DNA of 64,000 nucleotides from positions 744,001-808,000 of the forward strand of contig CM048844.1 in the NCBI GenBank assembly GCA_026545765.1, written 5' to 3'. Of this stretch, positions 22,101 through 31,900 are shown one piece after another. Both the position numbers and the translations under genes were made by a program. A model generated the notes under the pieces. The model made no database searches and was not told the DNA's origin. It saw only the letters and a list, made by a program, of their open reading frames with translations. The first letter of the stretch is position 1, and each line of letters begins with the position of its first letter. Origin of the DNA: Plantago major (Eukaryota > Streptophyta > Magnoliopsida > Lamiales > Plantaginaceae).

Positions 22101-22260
22101 AGAGACTAGCAGTATGGCCATCGCTTGGACAATCCATTGTATCTCTTGGAGGGACTCTTGATATTCCATTTCTCCCAGTAAGTAGTCCACCCCTTTGTCG
22201 TGGAACTGTCGTACCAATTGCAGTGGCGTTGGTTCTTGCGGACCTTCTTGTTCTTGCCAT
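16165..22260 (-). CDS. Tat gag-pol polyprotein, 2031 residues, one open frame
   Basis: The start is taken as the MARTRRSARTNATA methionine at 22260, because the frame to its left runs into the primer site and LTR. Gag core is around residue 385 (FLDRFNAEVRQVEPHSIKERV). The Tat-type finger CRFHKQKGHPTEDC is near 537 and the protease region near 700. RT has FGLKNAGATYQR and catalytic YVDDML near 1100, and RNase H is near 1250. The archaeal-type RNase H starts near 1463 (LQVDGSSTRRLGG, NNEAEYEALI, TDSQLV). Integrase has its HHCC region and core near 1750 (WGIDIVGPF, VSDNGAQFSG). It is cleaved into particle and replication enzymes. The open frame and young LTRs suggest recent activity. Confidence 0.93.
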   Translation of the reverse strand: MARTRRSARTNATAIGTTVPRQRGGLLTGRNGISRVPPRDTMDCPSDGHTASLSSGEERATDPPIRTQALGVEGQVPPPGTHGPPPGRNFTLPNGQIIRPSEFGMNENQFGLLLTTIQGCFGSNNLQPPQPTPPMAIPRQAEPAQSRNEHRPIQQRLGEQAQPEDLRNLLNRRAAASHGQRGRSPEVPRVDEVGTSRQGAQQQAPRDQMAEIIPIVPIGDLPPDVAINPRTGEKLTAEQIYLQQKALETQIATLSKMVKAHEKVTVKTPNPLCDEIRRERKRPDCVIPNLEHYFGDTCPVGHLTRYESKMESNGLNDNMKALNFSTTLFGEAMDWWTSLPNGSIKSYADVASLFLKRFEKSKKRKRSVEHLTGIIQKDHEDLRTFLDRFNAEVRQVEPHSIKERVRHLYANTYNDELRRKLSNEEITTEKYLEDICEGVLYGEEYRRNVPIRAGIKKGKEQVRQELPPRQGKFEQKRDLRDRREFRRERTPPRRYAEYTRLNRPRSDILASIVEKDLDIQWPKPARSSKKNKSSKDYCRFHKQKGHPTEDCIQLKTEIERLVRSGKLKEPIGEEEPSRHRKNEQRREERGSEPPAASLPPPPAEIPPQHSRRYQELRDEIEMENLTYSGVINAIAGGPTGGDSRNARERTAQHLRNNDRAYGPSALKGTNAITFDDSKIPPPTSGGGDLKDPDVPLVVSLVIATYKVNKILVDIRISSNVISKRTVEQMYLGQIQYGRVYTLLLGFGGSVVRPIGSIPLQVSMGTFLTRVTKTILFVVVDSTFDYNVILGRPRLNQFRAIASPLHNRVKFPTPNGVGEEVGNVREAWECYIMSIRGATVPVLSVTKSPSGHSPMALTPPKEEICIGSLREKFPKTTRIEPHEALKEVQLIEGDSEKTTRIGTEMSTEVEMKLITCLHDNRDIFAWSTDDLKGIDPRISVHRLNMDPTVKHIRQKRKDFGPVEDAIIAGEVDKLMKAGHIEEVRYSDWVCNVVLVEKAPGKWRMCNDFTRLNKFCPKDPYPLPRLDQLVFFTAGCALLSFMDAYQGFYQIRMAQEDIKKMTFFAAGGVYCFKVMPFGLKNAGATYQRLVNKMFKEELGKTMEVYVDDMLVKSKTEEEHIKHLNNCFSILRKYGMKLNPEKCTFGVKGGKFLGYMVTERGISANPEKIKAILDLPQPKTINEVQKLLGKVMALSRFISKSAEKNLPFFKILRKGNKFEWTKECEEALDNLKKYLLSPPLLSKPTEAEPLYLYLAATDEAMSSILVRIQGNEHLPIYYLSKALAGSEARYVKIEKLAFAPVYTARRLKPYFKSHRIVVLTNEPLKHVLGKPDQSGRLSKWAIELSEYDIGYQAPSAKKAQVLADFLVDYPEKTEGENESSQEEANRVMIAQIKDSKGKEEAEETQGDSFRVVTKYQQSMDDSLRVKHMFLLEETCDTTTPASSVKKQENEKTPTTTAEGKVRNKECWTLQVDGSSTRRLGGIGIYLESPEGAKLEYAITLNFKVTNNEAEYEALITGLRMARALQVKRIKAYTDSQLVQSQFSGSFTTKGPNIIKYLELLKKEVEHFVEFTLDQFHREWNEKADALSKYASALGALDTRSVILMTRADSLLTNSNEQVFLLNSERNWMTDIFCYLKDGTLPLDPREARRIQCRANRYFIVEEDLYKRSYTETHMRCLDPQEAKTVMEEIHVGSCGSHSGGRTLAQKIIRQGYYWPTIDADAANFARACEDCQYYANIPHRPTNPMIPAIIACPLDQWGIDIVGPFSRGTHQKKFLIVAVEYFTKWVEAEAVSTITESRVRTFIWKNIICRFGLPRVLVSDNGAQFSGTRLKEWLQSFKIEQRFTSIGHPQANCQVEATNKTIVKILEKRLRTSQDSWADDLDAVLWAHRTTAWTATQETPFSLVYGSEAVIPLEIVVATQRIQQYNPVDNEIARIYDLELLEDKRDKALANVLQYQAMTARAYNKRVFPKDIQVGDLVLRRADILSHVGKLKPKWEGPYKFTGARLNGSFELEDDHGRALKRTWNAKNLQKFYT

Positions 22261-22299
22261 TAAAGGCTGTAGATAACGGAACTTTTTGTAAAGATTCCC

Positions 22300-22313
22300 A
22301 CAGATGGCGCCAA
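22300..22313 (-). other. Tat primer binding site
   Basis: On the minus strand TTTTGGCGCCATCTG follows the LTR end directly. TGGCGCC followed by a variable part is the primer site form used by Tat-type Gypsy elements. It confirms minus-strand orientation and that 22316-23261 is the 5' LTR. Confidence 0.85.
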
Positions 22314-22315
22314 AA

Positions 22316-23261
22316 TGTTGAGGGTAAGGATCCCCAAACACTTAATGATATTCCAATTGCACGGGTAATGCTCCAGACGATATCTTCCTCACTACGTAAG
22401 AAGCAACGGGTAAGAGTCTTCCACTGTGCACTTGGTGAGAACCTGCGCAAGAGACTTGAGTGGGGGGGGGGGGTTAGGACCCGGTTTGCTAAGTGTCAAA
22501 CCAGACTGAGACTTTACTCGAGAGTGACTGAAGATCGACTCTGTGTAATGTTCGAGATTAGGATCGTGAAGTGACTTACTTGGTCTTGTGGGGATGTGTG
22601 CCTTATATATAGGCTATCATCAAAATGGAGGCCTTGCTAGGATTGCGCCAAGTGTAGGGCTACGATTGAGCCACCAAGGCATGTCTTAGGCCCATAGCCC
22701 AATAATGATGCTTAGCCCATGCCACTTTGGGCTTTAGGGGTAGTTTGGTCATTATTGGAAGAGTTTTTGAGGATGTGACAAGGTCTGCCGAAGTCCCAGG
22801 TTCGGAGAGGTTGGTCCGGGCGCATGGTCCGGACCGTATTGAGTTGTCAGATGAGGAAGTTCTCCTAAGTCTGCCCATCTCTTCCGATTCGGGGCTCTAG
22901 GTTCAGACACCCTACTCTTTGGTGCCTGCCTGCTTGGTTACTTGTGAGATATGTCATGCCAGATCCGAGTGGTCGTCCGTTTCGGAGGCCTTGGGTAGGA
23001 GAGGGTACTGACTAAGCACTATGTCTCCTTTCTCATAGAGGCTCGGACCACGGTGGGTCGGACCCAAAGTTCTCGGGTCGGACTTAGTCGGCCCCAGATC
23101 CTTTGTTCCTTTCTTCCAGGGTGGGTTGGACCATGGTTGGTCAACCCGGATCGGACCATTGGCTCGGACTAAAGTGACTCGGATCCATTGGATGACTTAG
23201 GACGCCTTAGGATTCGTTCCCAGGTCCTCTATGATGGATTGGACATATTTCCGTATCAACA
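22316..23261 (-). repeat. 5' LTR of the Tat element
   Basis: 946 bp with the same ends as the other LTR. The minus strand carries the element promoter; TATA-like TATATATAGG is near 22603 on the plus strand. It has a G-run of 12-13 near 22464-22476 where the partner LTR is shorter. Confidence 0.95.
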
Positions 23262-23266
23262 TAATC
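23262..23266 (+). repeat. Target site duplication TAATC (right)
   Basis: Partner of 8647-8651. The intron of the host Copia extra gene resumes here. Confidence 0.95.
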
Positions 23267-26200
23267 AGTAATAGTCTCCTTCAAGAATGCTCTGGAAATT
23301 CCACTACTAAATCTTTTATGTTTGTTCTTACAGGCTCAATCAGAAGAACAATTGGATGGAGAAACATTTGTTAATCGCTCAGAGGAGCTGAAAGCTACGA
23401 ACAAGCGATGTCGAAGAAAAGGTGCGAAACCCCTGAGGTTTACGAGAAAGATCTTGTTGAGCTTCCTCACTTGGAAGTAAGTAAAGTCTCATAAAGCATC
23501 TCTCTATTTATCTTTTCTGATAACAGTTTCTAAACATATTTGATTTTAATTCTCAAGTTCAAGCATAAAGAAAGGTTGATGAGGATCAGACTTCTCCTCA
23601 CAACAAGGTATCTGAGGCCTCTGTGCCCAAGCAAGCAAAATTCCAAGCAAATGAGCCTAGTGTTCCGACACATGTATGCTCAGAAAGCTTACTTCTGCAC
23701 ACAGATACTAACACAAGTGGTTTGATCAAAACTAACTTCAACCCTTTCTTTTCAGGCTCAAAATTTTGTGCCAGTTGATTTACTCAATGCTTTCCAGAAG
23801 CACACTCTCAAGAAACATCTAAAGTGCTTCAGACAATGGCAGAAACTCAGAAAGGCTGACCTTTATGAAATAGCCAGAGTAATCGATGTCCCAGAAAAAA
23901 GAGCAATTGCCCTAAATCTGGAAGACTACATCCATGCACTGTTCCCAACAGAGTCCTACTCATTTGTCACTCTGATGCATGAAGACTTCTTTCATGAAGT
24001 AGCACAAAAACTTCAAGCAGATTTCAAGTCCGTGGATGCTCAAACCCAAGAGCAGATGGTGACCCATCCTGCCCTGCCCAGCAAGCTCACTACTTACCCA
24101 GCTGAGCAAGAAGAAGTAAATGGGAGGATGATTACATTCCCAAATGTAATCAACCTGGTTTCAGAAGATGAAGAGGAGATGGACGAAAATGATTACCAAG
24201 AACCCCCTTCTGAGCATCCAAGTCAAGAAAACAAGAAAAAGGATGATGATGATGATGATCAGAATGATGATCCCCAACCTGGACAAGGCGGGATTCAGAA
24301 AGCTAGCAAAGAAAGTGGTGAAAAAGCTACTCCTTCCGATGCTCAGAAAGCCCCATCATCATCACCTCCCAAGTCTCATCAAGATACCCAACAGGCTGAG
24401 CACAATGATTCCTTAGAAGAAATTTTAGTCGCTGAGTTTAGAATTGAACAACTCAGAAAGGTGTTTGAAGAAGAGAAGAGAATCAACTTAGAGTGCCAAG
24501 CTCTTGTTGGTGAGAAGGAAGCCAAAATCCAAAAGCTCAAAGAAGCTAATGCCAAGGAATTGGCACTCCTAGATGAGCAAAGAAATCTGAAGGATGCCAT
24601 TGTTGTCACAGCTACTGAAATAGATGCCATGGATGACAATGATGATGAAGAGCATGATGCTGAGACTGCATCCGAAAGACCTTCTACATCTTCTCAGAAG
24701 GCCAGCACACTTGATGGAAAACAAAAGAAGATTGTCAATTTGCAAACAATCCAAGAAAAGGATAATGAGAGTGATGTTGAAGAACACCACAACTTGATTA
24801 CTGAAGCAGAAGATGAGAGACTTGTCACTCAGCACAAGAGAGCCCTACTTGCTCCTCATATATTCTATGCACCAAGTAGTTCAAGAAGTGAAGAGCACCG
24901 TGCAAGGAACGGTATCTTTTTGGAACTCAGAAAGACACTAGTTGCCCAAGACACAGAAGTGCTAAAATCTTTCCCAGAAGAGATGAAGCCTTTGGCTGCA
25001 GCTTTACTCAACAGAGCAACCAGCATAGCTCTCTCTCAGAAAGACCTAGGGTTGGTCAGGGATGAGGATTGTAACAATGCTAATGCAGCATTAAATGAAG
25101 CCAGCCATGTTGTTCTGCAAGCCAACGCTATTCTGAGGCCACTTGAAGAACTCAATGAAGGCGAGGCGGTTAAGCGTAACAACGAGCTGAAGAAAGAAAT
25201 CCAAGAATTGGTCAGGGTGCACAACAATCTCCAGAAAAATTTTGACTCACTCTCTGAAGCTTTTGCTATCATGAGTCAGTCATTCATGACTAAGGGGGAA
25301 GAAGAGATGCCTCAGAAAGGCAGAGGAAGAAAGAGAAAATAATCAATGCCTCCCTCCTCAAGTCAACTAGTCATCAAGAACACTGGAGACGCCCCTGCTG
25401 AAGAAGTTGTTCCAGATCAACCAGCCAGAAGGCTGAGAAGTATGGTCACTAGGGAACCAAGTCCCTTAGGATCTCAGATGGGAACAACCAGAATAATCCT
25501 GAAAAAGGAGAAGACCAAGAAGAAGGAGAAGTGAGAGGCCAAGAAAGCTGCAAGCCTCCATTGTTGAACTTCAATGATGATGAGGATGAATCTGATACAG
25601 ATGAACATCCACTTCACAAGAGAAGAAGGCAAGCAAGCACCTCACAACCTCCTCTGGCAGCAATGCCTTTGGCAGCCAGAACTCCTTCTGGAAATACCAA
25701 GTCAATACAAGGAACATCCACCAGCACAGCCCCAAGGCAGGAAGAAAGGGTTAGAGGATCTCCTGACAGAAGGCCACCCAACAGAAAAGCAAGAAGGGAT
25801 TCCCAGTTTGGCAGAATAAACAGAGAAACTCATCAAGAAAGGACAACTGATGCCCACATTGAGTATGTGAAGACCAGTAATGAAGAATCTTCATATAGGT
25901 GCATTCTGAACAAGAGAGGGTATTGGATTCTGGAACTACAACATCTACTTGTCAATGATAAGTTTCCAACTCCCATCCTCAACCAGATACTGAAATGGAG
26001 AGAAGGTAAGCCAGAATTGCTAAAATTTGAGCACCTTCATGCCTGGCTAAACTTTGAAGTAGAAAAGAGGAATGAAGCCAGAAAGATGGACCTTTCTTTT
26101 ATTTGTCCTTACCCAAAGCCTGATGATGTACACAAGGTAAGAAAACTGGATGGTAGCTATAGCAGGAAGAACAAACTAGGTGTTTCAACCTATGAGTCAT

Positions 26201-26466
26201 TCTATATGACATTGGATGAATACCTAGATGATTTACACTATCTGGAAGAAATATACAAGTATTTCAACCTATCTCTGCTGCAAGTAGACCATGCCTGGGT
26301 CTGGGGAAATTACTTCTGGGTCAAACATTTTATGCGGAAGAATCATAAGCTTGGCAAGAGTTACCAAGAAATTTGTGACTTATCCAGAAAGACAGAGCTC
26401 TCTGTCAGAAGGACTCTTTATGACTATGTCCAAGAATGCAGAAAAGTGGATGCTCATGCCAACTAA
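23267..26466 (+). pseudogene. Element A extra gene, 3' exons
   Basis: After the Tat insertion the intron ends with CTTACAG (about 23333) and the modular exons continue. The long exon at about 23757-25342 holds a helical block (VDLLNAFQKHTLKKHLKCFRQWQ, PTESYSFVTLMHEDF). Then comes the SUMO-interaction-like VINLVSEDEEE (24146 on), an Asp-rich run, coiled coil, and a basic end GRGRKRK. A second block (25531-26466) has the conserved PSGNTKSIQG motif and the C-terminal domain with YWILELQHLLVN and YPKPDDVHK. It lies where SIRE-type elements carry an envelope-like frame, but no signal peptide or membrane span is visible. Broken in a few places. Confidence 0.75.
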
Positions 26467-26898
26467 TCCAGAAAGGATACTGAAGAACTTGAGGTATCTG
26501 AACCCAAGTTACATTTCTGAAGACTTGAAGACTAGTAACATTAGAATACTCTCTTGGAGCTTGGATTCTCCTTTGTTCTAATTTACTTAGTATGTTTTGT
26601 TACTTTTTGTAATCTTGCTAATTGTTTCTAATTCTCTCTATCTGTAAAAGTTGCATCTCTTTCTGTAAACTGTACCTTTCTGAAGATCATACTCTCAGAA
26701 ACATTCTAATATATGACAACTTATCAGCAAAGATCACTTCTTGTGATTTGGTTGATGTTTACTTTCTGCACTTAATTCAACTAAAATTGAATATCATTTG
26801 AAATGATTAAGTGGCGGATTGTTTTCTCTTCCAGGATTACAAATTTGTAATAGGACTTAAAAGATAGTCATGGATGACTGATCAAAAAGGGGGAAATT
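26467..26898 (+). other. Element A 3' spacer and polypurine tract
   Basis: A/T-rich spacer that ends with AAAAAGGGGGAAATT directly before the LTR. The same arrangement (GGGGGAAATT then TGTTAG) closes copies B and C, so the polypurine tract is well supported. Confidence 0.8.
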
Positions 26899-28266
26899 TG
26901 TTAGGAATATATGTTAGTATTTTGATCACCCATCTCATGTTCTTATCTTAGCCAGAAAGGTGATTAAGTACTCTTGGTTCACTTGAACATTGTAAAAGAG
27001 AAAATCACTGAGTATGATTAGTCTAGTAAATCTTGTATTAGAATTATAGGTCTCTGAGTGTAATTTTTATTTCAAGAAGACCATGAAGATTAATCCTAGC
27101 AATGGAGCTTATCTGAAGATTAGAAGACTAAAGATTGCACAAGGTTTATGAAGACATCAAGGTTTAGTCTAACTCAGAAAGACTATGTCCTTAATCCTTA
27201 CTTAAGTGTATTTACTTACATTTGAAATAAGGTTCTGGACATATGACATCTTAAGTGTGGAGCATGCAAGCCATCAGAAAGGCTCATGTATCCGTTGAGA
27301 CTAAAGGACAATGAACAGTACTATGCATTAAATGCATCGGCAGAAATGCTGTAGAAAGCAAGTCCTCTCTGAAAAATGAGATAGCGACTTCTGAGTACAT
27401 AGTTCAATATATAAACGGATATAATTTGATAGAGAGCACAACGGATATAATTCAAACGCCTCTCAAATTTATCTATATATCACACACTTAGATGCTTGAA
27501 GAACATACCTTAGAACGCTCTATCTTGCAAACTTACCATCAAGCAAAGTATTCTCTCAAGCACTCTACTACCCTTTCTGAAAGTTTTCTGTTGCTTAAAG
27601 AATCACTAGTAGTTCTAAGTTGTCCTGAACCTTAACAAGAGATTGTTATTCGTGAAAGAGTTGAACTATCAGATACCCTTTCTGAAGCTCATTCTCCAGA
27701 ACGGACATCAATTACTTGGGTCAGTAAAGAGCAGACTGCCATCCACTGAACAAGTGTATTAAGTAGTCTTGTTCTATCAGGCTCCCTGAAAACATAACTG
27801 AAAAGTTATACGAGAAGCCTCTCTGACAAACCTTATAACCAACACCAACAAGGCGTGGAGTAGAGGAAGTACTTGATTTGGCAAATCAGAGAATAACTCC
27901 AAGGTTATCTGAGTAGAGGAAGTACTTAGCTTTAGGGAACATTTGGTTGGGAACAATTTGTTTAAGAATCTTAGAATAGGATTATTGTAAGGTGAACTCA
28001 ATTATTTGTTCTAGTGAATTCTAGGTCTCAGAAAGACCGTAGTGGATTAGTTGGAGGATTACGCCACCTCCAGATACCACTATACTTGCTGTGTCATTTA
28101 CCTTTCTGTATTTACATTTCAAAAAAGCACACACACATACTTATTGTTTCTACACTTATCTATCTTAAAGTCTTATGCGCTCTGAATTTAAGTATCAGAA
28201 ACCCCCAGGTTTCTAAGAAACTGTGTTTATCGACAAAAGTTTTAAAAGACTATATCTGGACCAACA
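26899..28266 (+). repeat. 3' LTR of element A
   Basis: 1368 bp, TGTTAGG to GACCAACA. It is shorter than the 1729 bp LTR of copy C, partly because its tandem block has about two units. It abuts an opposite-strand LTR piece at 28267 with no spacer, so one LTR inserted into or recombined with the other. Confidence 0.85.
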
Positions 28267-28567
28267 TTATGTCTTCAAGATATCTGGTCATAGGTATCTG
28301 AAAAACCTTTGTCTTCAGCAATCTTGTGCAGTCTTCAAGTCTTCAAAATTGTTGAACTTTTCCTGCTGGATGTCTTCTTCTTGGTCTTCTTCAGAAAATA
28401 AAAATTACATTTCGAGACCTAACATCCTATACAAGATTTGCTAGACTATCATACTTAGTGAGTTTCCTCTTTTACAGTGTTCAAGTGAACTAAGAGTACT
28501 AATCACCTTTCTGAGCTAAGATAAGTCATTAGGTTGTTGATCAAAATCTAAACAGATATTCCTAACA
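28267..28567 (-). repeat. 3' LTR fragment of element B
   Basis: About 300 bp of LTR start (TGTTAGGAATATCTG) preceded on the minus strand by ATGGGGGAAATT. The remainder is replaced by the LTR of element A. Confidence 0.85.
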
Positions 28568-28961
28568 AATTTCCCCCATTTTGATCAGTCAACGATGACT
28601 ATCTGACCTATTATAAATCTGGATGAGGAAAGAATCCATCACTTAATCATTTCTTATGATCTTGATCTTTCAATTCATATACTTAAGTGCAGCGAGTAAA
28701 CATCAACCAAATCACAAGGTGTGATCTTTGCTGACAAGTTATCTTTTATAGAAAAAGATATCTGACAGTAAGTTCATCAGATATATTATAATGAAAGTTC
28801 AGAGATAACTTTAATACATAAAGTACACTTTAGCTCAGTCAGCAAGATACAAAATACATAGTAAATTAGGACAACATGAGTAACCAAGCTCCAAGTAAAC
28901 ATCCTAATAAACTAGTCTTCAAGTCTTCAACACATCAAGTTTTCAAAAGCAGTTCCATGGA

Positions 28962-31900
28962 TCAATCTGCAAATTTCTTATCACCAAACATTTTGATGTC
29001 ATCAGAGTAGTCATGGAGAAGTGTTCTGACAATCATCTCTGTGTCTCTGGCAAAACCACAGACTTCCTTGTAGGTTTTGGTAGGATTTTTCTTGACAAAA
29101 TGCTTGACCCACAGATACTTGTCCCATTTCCAGGCATGCTCGATTCTGATATCTGATAGCTTGAAGTATTCATAGATGATCTTCAAATATCTGATGTCAC
29201 CCTTGTATTGATCTTCAGTCAAGTAGAAGGACTCATAGGGTTCCACAACAAGTCTTGCTCTTGTGACTGTTCCGGTGATGTTGAGAATTTTGTGCACATC
29301 ATCTGGCTTTCCATAAGGACATTCATCACAGAGGTCCTTTTTCATGGCTTCTATTCTCTTGATTACTTCAAAATCCAACCAAGCTTTGATGTGATTGGTG
29401 TTGATCAAGATTGGCTTGTCTTTTCTCCATGCCATGAGCTGTTTATGGATTGGTTCTGGAAATCTTGAGTTTACCAGTAGATGCTTAAGTTCCAGAATCC
29501 AGTAGTCATTCTTCTGATTAACGCACATGTAGACAGGGGAGTCACTGTTGGTCTTCACATACTCAATCTTGGCTTCTTCAGGCCTGAGTGGTAGTTGAAG
29601 TTGTCTTTGTTCAGCTCTCAGTCTGTTCCTCCTTTGTCTTGAATTCTCCTTTGGGGTAATACTTGAAGAACCACCCTGGATAGACTTGGTATTTCCAGAG
29701 GGTGTTTTATCTGCCAAAGGCTTTGCAGCTATGGGCTCAATTAGGCTTTCAATTTTTCTTTTTCTGTGAAGAGTAGCTTCATCTTCATCAGTCTCTTCAT
29801 CATCATCAAGATCAATTCTTGTGAGAATTTTGCAGCCTTCTACATTGCCCAAGGATTTGATTTAGCCTTCTTCTTCAGAAGAAGAAGATTCATCAATCCC
29901 TCTTACTTGTCTTCTCCTTGGATCCTTGGTACTCCTTGGAGGTTTCTGTGCCATGACCCTTGTTATCATTGAAGTTCTCCTTCAGTTGGTTTCTGGGAAG
30001 TAGCTACTATTTGCAAAGCAGCTTGACTTGAGGAGGGCTCATTGATTCTGAGTGGTGGCTGGGAAGTTTTCTTGTTTCTTCTTCCTCTCTGAGCAGCACC
30101 AGCTCCAGATTTCTTCTTATGTCCTTCTCCTTCTTCCCATTCCCCCTGACTTTGAGGTCCAGATTTGTACAATCCTTCCCCCCTTAGTCATTGTTGGCTG
30201 ACTAAGTCACATAAAGGATTCTGAGAGAGACTCAAAATGTCCTTGTAAGTAGTTATAGGAAGTGACCAACTTCTGAAGTTCAGCTTTGAGTTCCTGATTT
30301 TGTTTTATAAGTCCATTTTCCTTATCAGTGAGCTCTGCCAATGGGCCTAGTATGGCATCTGCTTTTCCAGCAGTGTAACTTGCCTCATGAAAAGCTTTTT
30401 CAGCTAATGACATATCATCGTCCCTTATCATTCCCAGATCCTTCTGAGCAATGACCATGCTGGTTGTTCTCTGAGTGATGAGCTCAGTAAATTTCTTCAT
30501 ATTTGAGGGGACGGAGGCAATTACTTCTTTGTTTTGTGAAGACAACTCCTTTCTAAGATGTGCCAAAACTTGGTATCTATTAATGTATTCTTGGGAGTGG
30601 ACATTTGGTAGTTTGTTGAAAACTTCAGGAGCAATTAGCTTCCTTTTCAGATGAGAAACCGCTAAGTGTTCATTGCGGTGTTCTGTCAAAGTCTTGTCTT
30701 CTTCATCATCTGAGTCATCAGCCCAGTGATCTTCATCCTCTTGGACCTTTTCAAGATTTTCTAGTGCAGCAACCATCTCAGAGATGGGCTCCTTTCCTTT
30801 CTGTGAGGAGGATGGTACATCTTTTGATGGTGATGCAGCCTTAGCATCATGCTTTGCTTCAGATACTTCTTCAGTATCGAGTTCCTTAGTAATAGCATCT
30901 ACAGCATCCTGAAGCTCTTTAACCTCAGAGTAAGCTACCATTTCTTGTAAGTATTGATCTTGTAGTTGATTAAGCTTATCTCTGGATATAGCTAGCTCTT
31001 CTTCTAGTTGAAGATGGAGCTGTTGTTCTTCTTCCAACAGTTGTTTGAGTTGAGCAGCTCTGGTTTGTATATTCAATATCTTCTGAGTTGTTTCCTCAGA
31101 GTGATCAACTACTTGTTCAGTAGTGTCCTTTTGTTGTTGGGAAGATGGATGGGTAGATTTTTGAGGAGATGGAGGAGGAGATTGATGTGATGTCCTCTCA
31201 GTGTGCTTTTCAGCAGCTGAGGCATTATTTCCTTGTGGAATTCCTCCTGTCCCTGGTGCAGGGGCATCACCATCATCCTTCTTATCATTATCATCCTTTT
31301 TGTGATGGTCAGAGGTTCATCAAAGTTATTCTCATCTATTTCTTCCTCCTCATCGTCTTCAGATACAAGATTAATCACTTCAGGAATAGTGATCGTCTGC
31401 CCATTAACCTCTTCTTGCTCAGAAGGAATAAATTGTAGAGTCTAGGGCAGGACTGGCTTATATGCCATCTGCAATCTTGTCTGGCCATCAGCCTGATTGA
31501 AGGCTTCAATCAACTTGTGTGCCACTTCTTTGGAGAAATCCTTATGCAATAAAGTCGCAACTTGATACTGTTCCGTGGGGAACATTGCATGGATGTAGTT
31601 TTCCAAATCAAGAGCTCGTGCTCGTCTCGTAGGTTGATCTGTGATTCTCAATATTTCAGAGAGATCAGAGCACCTTAACCTCTGCCATTTTTTGAAGCAT
31701 TGAATGTGCTTTGGCAGGGTATGAGCCTTGAAGAAGGGAAGTAGGTCCTTTTTCCCATTATTAGGAACCTTCGTGGCACTTGTTTGAGCCTGAAAGAAAG
31801 AGTTTTGAGTTAGATTCAAAACTTGTGTAGATATCTGAGTACAAGTGTAGTTTGGTTTCTGAGTTACATGAATGAGTAAATCAGGCTCAGAAACTTGTAC

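Larger units (their letters stand above)
8652..23261 (-). mobile_element. Gypsy Tat-lineage retrotransposon, looks whole, with antisense extra gene
   Basis: 14.6 kb. LTRs are at 8652-9592 and 22316-23261; the target duplication is TAATC, the primer site is at 22300-22313 and the polypurine tract is next to 9593. One long gag-pol frame is on the minus strand, and an extra gene on the plus strand lies between pol and the 3' LTR. Pol order is protease, RT, RNase H, archaeal-type RNase H, integrase. The second RNase H and the non-coding space with an extra frame mark the Tat lineage. By eye the two LTRs differ at about 20 of 941 positions (about 2 percent) plus a G-run length change. That suggests an insertion of roughly a million years or less, depending on the rate used. 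Confidence 0.93.
8112..28266 (+). mobile_element. SIRE-like Copia element A: 3' part with extra gene and 3' LTR
   Basis: Parts seen are the extra-gene exons (8112-8641, then 23330-26466), a spacer, a polypurine tract GGGGGAAATT and the 3' LTR 26899-28266. Gag, pol and the 5' LTR are absent; the left edge stops at the neighbouring Copia LTR. A Tat element (8652-23261) is nested in it. Its extra gene is only moderately similar to those of copies B, C and D, so A belongs to another subfamily. It is broken and incomplete, and older than the Tat insertion. Confidence 0.85.

Noticed and set aside
22453-22476. G-run difference between Tat LTRs as functional
   Set aside because: Homopolymer length changes are expected from slippage or sequencing error. 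C-runs at 48462 and 52449 were treated the same way.
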